Of a stretch of 60,163 bases of DNA, positions 53,081 through 60,163 are shown piece by piece. The stretch comes from Caulobacter sp. GTDB lineage: Bacteria > Pseudomonadota > Alphaproteobacteria > Caulobacterales > Caulobacteraceae. The stretch covers positions 1 to 60,163 of the forward strand of contig JAGHZU010000025.1 of NCBI GenBank assembly GCA_017745235.1, given 5' to 3'. A program made the translations under genes and the position numbers. The notes beneath the pieces are model-generated. The model had not been told where the DNA came from, did no database searches, and saw only the letters and a list, made by a program, of their open reading frames with translations. How positions within the stretch are numbered: the stretch's first letter is position 1; every line of letters begins with the position of its first letter.

Positions 53081-53896
53081 ATGCAACGCAGACGATTCCT
53101 CCACGCCTCCGCCGCCAGCGCCTTCGCCTCCCTGGCCCTTGCCGGGATCGCCCGAGCCGCCGATCCCGACGCCACGGCGGTGATCCGCAGCAAGATCCTG
53201 GGGGATCAACGGCGCATCAACGTGGCCCTCCCGCCCGGCTACGCCAGCTCCAACGCCCGCTATGCCGTGCTCTACCTGCTGGACGGCGGGACCAAGGAGG
53301 ACTTCCCCAAGATCTCCGACATTGTCGCGAGGGCCGTGGCTGACGGCGCCGTCGCGCCGATGATCGTCGTCGGGATCGAGGGCGTCGACCGCAAGCACGA
53401 CCTGACGCATCCGGCCACCTTCGCCGACGATATCCAGCTTCTGCCCCAGGCGGGCGGCGCGGCCGCCTACCGCCGCTTCCTGGTCGAGGAGCTCAAGCCC
53501 TGGGTGGCCGCGCGGTATCGGGCGAGCGACGACAGCATCCTGGTGGGCGAGTCCCTGGCGGGCCTGTTCGTGGTCGAAACCTTCCTGCGCCAACCCCAGG
53601 CCTTTGGCGCCTACCTGGCCGCCAGCCCCAGCCTGTGGTGGGACGACCAGAGCCTGGCCAAGGCCGCGCCCGAGCTTTTGCGCGGGGGCGACTTCAAGGG
53701 CCGCCGCCTCTATCTCTCCATTGGCGACGAGGGTTCGACCATGCAGGAAGGCGTCGACCGCGTCGTGGACGCCCTGGGCCTGACCCCGCCCGCCGATCTG
53801 ACCTGGCGATATCAGCCGATGCCCGGCGAGCATCACGATACGATCTACGACCCATCCGTCGCGGCGGGGCTGCGCTGGCTGCTGCCGCCCCGTTAA
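53081..53896 (+). CDS. Tat-exported esterase (esterase D / enterochelin esterase-like)
   Basis: A protein of 271 residues with a twin-arginine signal (QRRRFLHASAASAFASLALAG, cleaved near ARAA). The alpha/beta-hydrolase domain includes the start VALPPGYASSNARYAVLYLLDGG, the nucleophile elbow VGESLAGLFVVE and the late His in MPGEHHDTIYDP. This group hydrolyses small esters, including siderophore or S-formylglutathione-like substrates; the true one is unknown. I chose the ATG at 53081 over the TTG two codons earlier. It is a single gene in a divergent arrangement with the Hsp70-like gene. Confidence 0.88.
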   Translation: MQRRRFLHASAASAFASLALAGIARAADPDATAVIRSKILGDQRRINVALPPGYASSNARYAVLYLLDGGTKEDFPKISDIVARAVADGAVAPMIVVGIEGVDRKHDLTHPATFADDIQLLPQAGGAAAYRRFLVEELKPWVAARYRASDDSILVGESLAGLFVVETFLRQPQAFGAYLAASPSLWWDDQSLAKAAPELLRGGDFKGRRLYLSIGDEGSTMQEGVDRVVDALGLTPPADLTWRYQPMPGEHHDTIYDPSVAAGLRWLLPPR

Positions 53897-53960
53897 CGCC
53901 TCCTTCACGTCGGCCGCCAGAACATCGTTCTTCAGGGTCCGGCTGCGAGCGAGGGAGGCG

Positions 53961-54080
53961 ATGGGGCGAGCCAAGCGCACACGCATGATCGCCGTGCTCG
54001 TCTGGTGCGGCCTGCTTCTGCTCCTGGTGGGCATGGGCCTGCTGGTCCTGGGCGACGAGGCCTGGGCGCTGCCCGTGTGA
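53961..54080 (+). CDS. Putative 39-residue single-pass membrane peptide
   Basis: A small frame of 39 residues. A basic N-terminus (MGRAKRTRM) precedes a long hydrophobic helix (AVLVWCGLLLLLVGMGLLVLG), then DEAWALPV. GAGGGAGG lies just upstream, although close to the start codon. The charge pattern fits an inner-membrane peptide with the N-terminus inside. It stands alone between two plus-strand genes. Nothing is known of its role, and the call rests on composition and ribosome-binding site only. Confidence 0.5.
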   Translation: MGRAKRTRMIAVLVWCGLLLLLVGMGLLVLGDEAWALPV

Positions 54081-54157
54081 ACCGCGGCGCGCCCTCGCCG
54101 CATTGACTTCGCCGCCGCCCTCCTGTCGATACGCCCCTCAACAGCGAGGGCTCCGCC

Positions 54158-55336
54158 TTGGAAGATTTCGACGTCGTGGTGCTGGGCGCCGGTGCGGCCG
54201 GCATGATGTGCGCCATCGAGGCGGGCAAGCGCGGCCGTTCGGTGCTGGTGATCGATCACGCCAAGGCCCCGGGCGAGAAGATCCGCATCAGCGGCGGCGG
54301 GCGCTGCAACTTCACCAACATCAACGCCGCGCCGGCCAACTTCCTGTCGGCCAATCCGAAGTTCTGCGTATCGGCCCTGCGCCGCTACCGCCCCAGCGAC
54401 TTCATTGCGCTGGTCAACAAGCATGGCGTCGCGTTCCACGAGAAGACCCTGGGCCAGCTGTTTTGTGATGGCTCCGCCAGGCAGATCATCGAGATGCTGC
54501 TGACCGAGATGGACCAGGCGGGCGCGGTCTTGCGCCTGTCCACCGAGATCAAGGCCGTCCGCCGCGACGGCGATGGCTTCCGCGTGGACCTGTCCAACGG
54601 CCCGGTTTCATGCCGCTCGGTGGTGGTGGCCACGGGCGGCAAGTCGATCCCCAAGATGGGGGCGACGGGGCTGGGCTACGAACTGGCCCAGCAGTTCGGG
54701 CTGAAGATCGTCGAGACCCGTCCTGCGCTGGTGCCCTTGACGTTCGAGGTGAAGACCCTGGACCGTCTGGCGCCGCTGTCGGGCGTGGCCCTGGACGCGG
54801 TCGTCTCCAGCGGCAAGACCCGCTTCCGCGAAGCGATGCTGTTCACCCACCGGGGACTGTCGGGGCCGTCGATCCTGCAGATATCGTCTTACTGGCGTGA
54901 AGGCGGCGAAATCAGCGTCGACATGACGCCGGGCGTGGACATGTTCGCCACCTTGAAAGCCGCCCGCACGGCAACGCCCAAGCGGGCGCTGTCGACGGTC
55001 CTGGCCGAGCATTTGCCCAAGCGCCTGGCCCAGCTGATCGCCGAGGACGCCGGCGCCTACGGCAACATGGCCGACTGCTCCGATGTGCTGCTGCGCGGCG
55101 TGGCCGCCACCGTCAACGCCTGGACGTTCAAGCCGGTGGGCTCGGAAGGCTACCGTACGGCGGAAGTCACCCTAGGCGGCGTCGACACGGACGACCTGGA
55201 CTCCCGCACCATGCAGGCCAAGGCCGTGCCCGGTCTCTACTTCATCGGCGAGGTGGTGGACGTCACCGGCTGGCTGGGTGGGTATAACTTCCAGTGGGCC
55301 TGGGCGTCTGGCTGGTGCGCGGGGCAGGCGGCCTAG
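54158..55336 (+). CDS. FAD-dependent oxidoreductase, HI0933/BaiN family
   Basis: A protein of 392 residues with the FAD motif VVVLGAGAAGMMCAIEAGKRG, the family signature APGEKIRISGGGRCNFTN, the central GGKSIPKMGATGLGYELA and the C-terminal GLYFIGEVVDVTGWLGGYNFQWAWASG. Family members are flavoproteins of poorly known substrate; one is a bile-acid dehydroxylation enzyme, which is unlikely here. The start is a TTG at 54158 preceded by GAGGG. It converges on the helicase gene with a palindromic repeat between. Confidence 0.92.
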   Translation: MEDFDVVVLGAGAAGMMCAIEAGKRGRSVLVIDHAKAPGEKIRISGGGRCNFTNINAAPANFLSANPKFCVSALRRYRPSDFIALVNKHGVAFHEKTLGQLFCDGSARQIIEMLLTEMDQAGAVLRLSTEIKAVRRDGDGFRVDLSNGPVSCRSVVVATGGKSIPKMGATGLGYELAQQFGLKIVETRPALVPLTFEVKTLDRLAPLSGVALDAVVSSGKTRFREAMLFTHRGLSGPSILQISSYWREGGEISVDMTPGVDMFATLKAARTATPKRALSTVLAEHLPKRLAQLIAEDAGAYGNMADCSDVLLRGVAATVNAWTFKPVGSEGYRTAEVTLGGVDTDDLDSRTMQAKAVPGLYFIGEVVDVTGWLGGYNFQWAWASGWCAGQAA

Positions 55337-55381
55337 GAACCGCGCTTGCTCCCCGCGCTTCGCGGTCGATCTGATCGGAGC

Positions 55382-55450
55382 ATTCCTCCCCCTGCGGGGG
55401 AGGAGCGCCAGAAGCGCGGAGGGGGCAAGGATCTATCCCCCTCCGGCGCC
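55382..55450. repeat. GC-rich palindromic repeat (REP-like), second copy of the family
   Basis: A hairpin unit CCTCCCCCTGCGGGGGAGGA, followed by GCGCCAGAAGCGC and GGAGGGGG, then the start of an inverted second unit (ATCCCCCTCCGGCGCC). It resembles the repeat at 20885-20998 and, like it, lies between two convergent genes. Confidence 0.65.
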
Positions 55451-55454
55451 GTAA

Positions 55455-57533
55455 CTACTTCTTCTTGAAAGGCTTCTTGCCGGGCTTGCCGGCGAAGTCG
55501 CCCTTGGCCTTGAAGGGCTTGGGGCCCTTGAACGGCTTGGCGCCGGCCTCGGCGTGCGGCTTGCGGAAGGGACGGGCCTCGCTCGCGGCGGCAGGATCAT
55601 AGGGCGCGCTTTCGCGGTCCGGGCGGCTGGCGGCGCGTGACGGCGAGCGCTTGGCCGGGGCGGCTTCGTCCATCGGCGAGTAGGCGCCGCGCGGGGCGAA
55701 GTCGCGCTTGGGCGGACGCGGGCGATCGTCGTTGTCGCGCGGCTTGAAGTCCCGCTTGGGGCGGTCCTGATGCGGCCGCTCGCTTCGGACGTCGTCGCCG
55801 TCGCGGGGCGCGCGGGGCTTGAAGTCGCGACGCGGGGCCTCGTCACGCGGGGGGCGCGGGGCGAAGTCGCGGCGCGCGCCGGCCTCGCGCGGAGCGGGCG
55901 GCGTGGTCGGGGTGATGGTCACGTCCTCGCGTACGGTCGACTGGACCGCCGCGCCGAACTTCACTTCCGCCTCGGCCGAAATCTCGAACTTGGTGTCGTA
56001 GTCGAAGATCCGGATCTGGCCGATGTCCTTCTTGGTGATGTGGCCCAGGCGGCAGATCAGCGGAATCAGCCACTTGGGATCGGCGTTGGCGCGACGGCCG
56101 ACGCTGAGGCGGAACCAGGCGGAGTCCGTCATGTCCACGCGCGGTTCGCGCTCGGGACGTTCACCGAACTCGCGAGGGCCGCGTTCGCCCCGGACGCGCG
56201 GGCCGGGATCGGCGCCGTGGCGCGGGTCGTCGTAGATCTCTTCCGGCGCGGGCAGCTTGGCGCGGCGGGTGCGGATCAGGGCCGCGGCGATCTCTTCCGG
56301 CGTGCGCCTGGCCAGCATGGCCTGGGCCAGGGCGATGTCCTCTTCGGTCGAAGTCTCGGCGAAGATCGGATCGTCCAGCAGGCGCTCCTGGTCCTTGGCG
56401 CGGATCTCGTCGGCTGTCGGGGCGCCGCCCCATTCGGCGTCGAGGCCGGCCGACATCAGCAGTTGCTCGGCCTTGCGGCGACGGGTGTAAGGCACGACCA
56501 GAGCGCTGACGCCCTTCTTGCCCGCGCGGCCGGTGCGGCCAGAGCGGTGCAGCAGTGTGGCCTTGTTGACCGGCAGTTCGGCATGGATCACCAGACCCAG
56601 GTCCGGCAGGTCCAGGCCCCGCGCGGCGACGTCGGTGGCCACGCACACGCGGGCGTGGCCGTCGCGCAGCGCCTGCAGGGCGTCGGCGCGCTCACGCTGG
56701 GACAGCTCGCCCGACAGGCCCACCACGTCGAAACCGCGTTCGCGCAGCTTGGCGTGCAGCGAACGCACGCTCTCGCGGGTGTTGGCGAACACAAGGGCGC
56801 CAGGGGCCTCGAAGAAACGCAGCAGGTTCACGACCGCCAACTCGACTTCGTTGGGGGCCACGCGCACGGCCCGGTACTCGATGTCGCGGTGCGGCTCGTT
56901 GCGGTCGATCGTGTCGATCCGCAGGGCGTCGTTCTGGTAGTTGCGCGCCAGGGCGATGATCTCGCGCGCCAGGGTGGCCGAGAACAGCAGGGTGCGGCGC
57001 TCCGCCGGAGCGGCGTCGAGGATGAACTCCAGGTCCTCGCGGAAACCCATGTCCAGCATCTCGTCGGCCTCGTCGAGGACGGCGACCTTCAGCTCCGACA
57101 GGTCCAGGTGGCCGCGTTCGATGTGGTCGCGCAGGCGGCCGGGGGTGCCGACGACGATGTGGGCCCCGAAATTCAGGGCGCGCTGTTCACGGCGGGCGTC
57201 CATGCCGCCCACGCAGTTGACGACCACGGCGCCGGCTTCGGCGTACAGCCACGTCAGCTCGCGATTGACCTGGATGGCCAGTTCGCGGGTCGGGGCGATG
57301 ACCAGGCACATCGGCGCGCCGGCCTTATCGAATTTCTCGGCATCGCCCAGCAGGGTGGGGGCGGCCGCCAGGCCGAAGGCGACGGTCTTGCCCGAGCCGG
57401 TCTGGGCGCTGACCAGCAGGTCGCGGCCTTCGGCGTCGGCTTCCAGCACAGCGGCCTGGACGGGGGTGGGCTCGGCGTAACCTTGAGCGGCGAGAGCCCG
57501 CTCGAGAGCGGGGTGGGAGGCGGGGAAGGGCAT
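55455..57533 (-). CDS. DEAD-box RNA helicase with DbpA-type RNA-binding domain and basic tail
   Basis: A protein of 692 residues. The helicase core has VSAQTGSGKTVAFGL (motif I), APTRELAIQV, VGTPGRL, VLDEADEML (motif II), LFSATLA (motif III) and HRSGRTGRAGKKG (motif VI). A DbpA/CsdA-like domain follows (FRLSVGRRANADPKWLIPLICRLGHI). The last ~160 residues are an Arg/Lys/Pro/Asp-rich disordered tail ending in GKKPFKKK. It is probably a cold-shock or ribosome-assembly helicase of the DeaD/CsdA kind. The ATG at 57533 starts at the first family residues. Confidence 0.93.
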   Translation of the reverse strand: MPFPASHPALERALAAQGYAEPTPVQAAVLEADAEGRDLLVSAQTGSGKTVAFGLAAAPTLLGDAEKFDKAGAPMCLVIAPTRELAIQVNRELTWLYAEAGAVVVNCVGGMDARREQRALNFGAHIVVGTPGRLRDHIERGHLDLSELKVAVLDEADEMLDMGFREDLEFILDAAPAERRTLLFSATLAREIIALARNYQNDALRIDTIDRNEPHRDIEYRAVRVAPNEVELAVVNLLRFFEAPGALVFANTRESVRSLHAKLRERGFDVVGLSGELSQRERADALQALRDGHARVCVATDVAARGLDLPDLGLVIHAELPVNKATLLHRSGRTGRAGKKGVSALVVPYTRRRKAEQLLMSAGLDAEWGGAPTADEIRAKDQERLLDDPIFAETSTEEDIALAQAMLARRTPEEIAAALIRTRRAKLPAPEEIYDDPRHGADPGPRVRGERGPREFGERPEREPRVDMTDSAWFRLSVGRRANADPKWLIPLICRLGHITKKDIGQIRIFDYDTKFEISAEAEVKFGAAVQSTVREDVTITPTTPPAPREAGARRDFAPRPPRDEAPRRDFKPRAPRDGDDVRSERPHQDRPKRDFKPRDNDDRPRPPKRDFAPRGAYSPMDEAAPAKRSPSRAASRPDRESAPYDPAAASEARPFRKPHAEAGAKPFKGPKPFKAKGDFAGKPGKKPFKKK

Positions 57534-57854
57534 ACGGGTCCAGTTCGGTTCAAGCGAACGGCGCACACACAAACGCGCGCGGTTCGCACCACGACCAAAT
57601 GACGACCCCCAAACGGACCGTTTTCTTGGTCAATATCTTCAGAGAATAGACCATTTTCGTCGGTGAGCCGATGAGGGCGCGGCGAAGGGACGGTCCGATG
57701 AGCGGCCTTAAGAGGCCAAAACGGCCCGGAAAGCAAGGGTCCGGGCAAAAGAATGCTGCGGTGCGGCGAAATGGCCGACGAAGGTTCGGCTGAAACGCGA
57801 AACGCCCGAAGCCTGCGCTTCGGGCGTCCCGTTCGATCCGAAAAGGCCGATGGC
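57534..57854. other. Long leader region of the helicase gene
   Basis: 321 bases without a gene. On the minus strand a TTGACC sequence and an AT-richer stretch (57620-57660) could be a promoter, leaving a leader of about 100 bases with several short GGTC/GACC repeats that may fold. It also contains the terminator of the UrcA gene at 57802-57827. Confidence 0.45.
57802..57827 (-). terminator. Terminator after the UrcA-family gene
   Basis: ACGCCCGAAGC and GCTTCGGGCGT form a perfect 11-bp stem with a 4-base loop, followed on the minus strand by TTCG. It lies 28 bases past the stop. The T run is short. Confidence 0.6.
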
Positions 57855-58181
57855 TTAGCGGGCGCGAACGCCCGTGACGGTCAGCGAGGCCTGGTCGGAG
57901 GCCAGCTGGGCCTTCGCGTTGGCGACAGCATCGCGATGGCAGGTCGAGCTGGCGATGGCCCGCTTCACGCCCAGCGCGCTTTGCGGATAGGCGCCGCAGG
58001 CCTCCAGGGCGGCGGTGTCGATGCGCTTCATCATCGTCCGGGCGTCATGGGGGTTGTTCAGGTCCAGGCCGGCGCGCGGCACGGCGATGCTGACGGTTTC
58101 GTCGGCCGCCGAGGCGGCGGTGGCGACACCCGCACCGGCGAGGAGGAGAAGGGCGGCGGCGGACGCGATCATGGTCTTCAT
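57855..58181 (-). CDS. UrcA family secreted protein
   Basis: A protein of 108 residues with a signal peptide (cleaved near ASA-A) and the UrcA pattern: SIAVPRAGLDLNNPHDARTMMKRIDTAALEACG followed by CHRDAVANAKAQLAS, with two conserved Cys likely to form a disulfide. UrcA proteins are small periplasmic proteins of unknown function found in Caulobacterales and Sphingomonadales. A GANTC-rich intergenic region lies upstream. Confidence 0.85.
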   Translation of the reverse strand: MKTMIASAAALLLLAGAGVATAASAADETVSIAVPRAGLDLNNPHDARTMMKRIDTAALEACGAYPQSALGVKRAIASSTCHRDAVANAKAQLASDQASLTVTGVRAR

Positions 58182-58503
58182 AGGCGGCTTCCCTGACTGT
58201 CGGCGGCGTCTTTGGGCGCCGCTCGGGGCTTGGTCCGGGACGAAATCCCTGTGGATCTCGCCTCGAAATTGAGGTCACGGATTCTCTGTCTGCCTAAAAA
58301 GCCGCCGGGAAAAGGAAATTCGGTCGACAAAACGGTCAAAAACCAAGCGAATCCAAATTTCTTCGCCCGAAAAGTCGAATTCATTTGAGGGGTTAGCGCT
58401 GTTAAGCGGCGCGAATGTGAAATTTCAGATTCTTCAATAGAAGGCGCGCCGGGCCATCCGAGATGGCCGGCGCGCTGGAAGTTTCAGCGGTTCATTGCGT
58501 CGC
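58182..58503. promoter_or_regulatory. AT-rich interval with three GANTC (CcrM) sites
   Basis: 322 bases without a gene between parE and the UrcA gene, clearly more AT-rich than the rest. GATTC at 58280 and 58428 and GAATC at 58349 give three CcrM methylation sites within 153 bases. It should carry the promoter of the UrcA gene; the parE terminator is at its right end. Confidence 0.5.
58444..58475 (-). terminator. Terminator hairpin after parE
   Basis: GCGCGCCGG/CCGGCGCGC with an inner CCAT/ATGG extension (one bulged G) forms a 13-bp stem with a 5-base loop; TTCTATT follows on the minus strand. It begins 28 bases past the parE stop. Confidence 0.6.
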
Positions 58504-60163
58504 CTACAGGTCCAGGTCGTCAGCCGCGAACTCGGCGTTCTCCTGGATAAAGCGGAAGCGCAGCTCCGGTTTGCGGCCCATCAGGGTCTCGACCAGCGCC
58601 TCGACCGCCTCCTCCGAGCGGGGGAGGGTGATCTTGGCCAGGGTCCGCACCTTGGGGTCCATGGTGGTCTCCTTCAGCTGGGAGGCCATCATCTCGCCCA
58701 GGCCCTTGAAGCGGCCGATCTCGGGCTTCTTCCCTTTGAACTCGGTGGCCAGCAGTTCGTCCTTGTGGGCGTCGTCGCGGGCGTAGGCGCTCTTGCCGCC
58801 ATGGCTGATCCGATAGAGGGGCGGCAGGGCCAGGTACAGATGCCCCTGCCGGATCAGGTCGGGCATGGTGCGGTAGAAGAAGGTGATCAGCAGGCTGGCG
58901 ATGTGGGCGCCGTCGACGTCGGCGTCGGTCATGATGATGATGCGCTCGTAGCGCAGATCCTCTTCCCGATACTTGTTGCCGCCCTGGGCGCCCAGGGCCA
59001 GCATCAGGTCGCTCAGCTCCTTGTTGGCGGTGAACTTCTCGCCGCTGGCCGAGGCGACGTTCAGGATCTTGCCGCGCAGGGGCAGGATGGCCTGGGTCTT
59101 GCGATCGCGCGCCTGCTTGGCCGAGCCGCCGGCCGAGTCGCCTTCGACGATGAACAGTTCCGCGCCGTCCACCGCGCCGCCGGCGCAGTCGGCCAGCTTG
59201 CCGGGCAGGCGCAGCTTGCGCGTGGCGCTGGCGCGCTGGACTTCCTTGTCCTTGCGGCGCTTGAGGCGCTCCTCGGCGCGTTCGATCACGAACTCCAGCA
59301 GGGCCTGGGCCGCCTTGGGGCTGCCGGTCAGCCAGTGATCGAAGGGGTCGCGCAGCGCCGCCTCGACGAAGCGCTGGGCTTCGGTCGTGGACAGCTTCTC
59401 CTTGGTCTGGCCCTGGAATTCGGGGTTCTTGATGAACACCGAGATCAGGGCGCCGGCCTGGGCGACGACGTCGTCGGCGGTGATGATCGCGCCGCGCTTC
59501 TCGCCCTTGAGGTCGGCATAGGCCTTCAGGCCGCGCGTGAGGGCGGCGCGGAAGCCGCTTTCGTGCGTGCCGCCCTCGGGGGTGGGAACGGTGTTGCAGT
59601 ACGACTGCATGAAGCCGTCGTGCTCGCCGAAGCCGCGCGGCGTCCAGGTGACGGCCCATTCGACCGCTCCGGCCTCGCCCTCGCGCTCGATGCGGCCCGA
59701 GAAGCTGGTCGGGGTGACCGTCTCCAGCCCCTTGGTGCGCTCGGCCAGGAAGTCGGCCAGGCCGTTGGGGAAGTGGAAGGTGGCCTCGGCCGGGGTCTGG
59801 TCGTGGATGCGCTCGGGCGCGCAGGACCATTTGATCTGCACGCCCCGGAACAGATAGGCCTTCGACCGCGCCATGCGGTAAAGGCGCGCCGGCTTGAACG
59901 CGCAGCCCTCGCCGAAGATCTGGTCGTCGGGCTTGAAGCGCACCTGGGTGCCGCGCTTCCGGCTGGGCTGGATCTTCTCGACCGGGCCCAGCGGCTTGCC
60001 GCGTGCGAAGCTCTGGCGGTGCTCGAACCCGTCGCGCCAGACCGTCACCTCGACCAGTTCAGACAGGGCGTTGACCACGCTGGCGCCCACGCCGTGCAGG
60101 CCGCCCGAGGTCTCGTAGGCCTTGCCGCTGAACTTACCGCCCGCGTGCAGGACGGTCATGATC
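58504..60163 (-). CDS. parE: DNA topoisomerase IV subunit B (5' truncated by window edge)
   Basis: 552 residues are visible; the frame runs off the right edge. It shows the GHKL ATPase region (VLHAGGKFSGKAYETSGGLHGVGASVVNALS), the transducer domain, and the TOPRIM domain (ELFIVEGDSAGGSAKQARDRKTQAILPLRGKILN; IIIMTDADVDGAHIASLL). The end, LMGRKPELRFRFIQENAEFA, is that of ParE rather than GyrB. With ParC it decatenates daughter chromosomes. A terminator hairpin follows the stop. Confidence 0.93.
   Translation of the reverse strand, partial: IMTVLHAGGKFSGKAYETSGGLHGVGASVVNALSELVEVTVWRDGFEHRQSFARGKPLGPVEKIQPSRKRGTQVRFKPDDQIFGEGCAFKPARLYRMARSKAYLFRGVQIKWSCAPERIHDQTPAEATFHFPNGLADFLAERTKGLETVTPTSFSGRIEREGEAGAVEWAVTWTPRGFGEHDGFMQSYCNTVPTPEGGTHESGFRAALTRGLKAYADLKGEKRGAIITADDVVAQAGALISVFIKNPEFQGQTKEKLSTTEAQRFVEAALRDPFDHWLTGSPKAAQALLEFVIERAEERLKRRKDKEVQRASATRKLRLPGKLADCAGGAVDGAELFIVEGDSAGGSAKQARDRKTQAILPLRGKILNVASASGEKFTANKELSDLMLALGAQGGNKYREEDLRYERIIIMTDADVDGAHIASLLITFFYRTMPDLIRQGHLYLALPPLYRISHGGKSAYARDDAHKDELLATEFKGKKPEIGRFKGLGEMMASQLKETTMDPKVRTLAKITLPRSEEAVEALVETLMGRKPELRFRFIQENAEFAADDLDL

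Noticed and set aside
53893..53907. TTAA-N7-TTCA resembling a CtrA site before the 39-residue peptide gene
   Set aside because: One mismatch in a half-site, and its TTAA overlaps the stop codon of the esterase gene; it is too weak to call.
55770..57602. 610-codon plus-strand open frame antisense to the helicase gene
   Set aside because: Shadow frame without motifs.
1..60163. CRISPR arrays, insertion sequences, integrase genes or prophage
   Set aside because: No spaced direct repeats, transposase motifs, phage structural genes or attachment-site duplications at the two tRNA genes were seen.

Overview
The window is GC-rich, densely coded DNA from an alphaproteobacterium, very probably Caulobacter or a close relative. 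The best marker is a near full-length popZ (polar organising protein) at 13710-14249, flanked by a tolC-type gene and valS. A TTAA-N7-TTAACCAT CtrA site, a GTTC-N7-GTTC LexA box and an intergenic cluster of GANTC (CcrM) sites agree with this. The window looks like chromosomal backbone. I saw no insertion sequence, integrase, prophage or CRISPR array.

Layout. 1-4348: a type I secretion cassette, made of the 3' end of a large secreted repeat protein, an ABC exporter and a membrane-fusion protein, joined by ATGA overlaps. 4355-8401: a DsbA/FrnE oxidoreductase, tRNA-Asn, a putative CtrA-driven small RNA, a GH3 beta-glucosidase and a degenerate nuclease-like secreted protein. 8499-11305: a HELVH metalloprotease-like protein, a DUF6880-like protein and an epoxide-hydrolase-like hydrolase. 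11369-17116: a degenerate Pcm-like methyltransferase, a TolC-family protein (candidate outer-membrane partner of the first exporter), popZ and valS. 17170-26538: a small secreted protein, a serine hydrolase, an acyl-CoA synthetase with a PsrA-like operator, an amidase, tlyA, a glycine-zipper protein and two methyltransferases. 26625-28298: tRNA-Cys and a copper operon (DUF2946, PCuAC, SCO).

28403-38188: an SPL-like radical SAM protein under a LexA box, a MarR-GNAT regulator with paired operators, a short glycosyltransferase, a lytic transglycosylase, family-4 uracil-DNA glycosylase, ETF-ubiquinone oxidoreductase, a TPR lipoprotein and ispE. 38316-44040: amtB and glnK, a small secreted protein, glyQ and glyS. 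44157-60163: a serine hydrolase with TPR, a Baeyer-Villiger-type monooxygenase, ppdK with a LacI-type operator, a methyltransferase/GlcG-like fusion, an Hsp70/YegD-like protein, a Tat-exported esterase, a 39-residue membrane peptide, a BaiN-like flavoprotein, a DEAD-box helicase, a UrcA protein and the 3' part of parE.

The observations most worth following are the CtrA-site plus terminator unit between bglX and tRNA-Asn (a likely cell-cycle small RNA), the methyltransferase/heme-binding fusion, the LexA box on the radical SAM gene, the twin operator of the MarR-GNAT gene, and the repeat family found in two convergent intergenic gaps.
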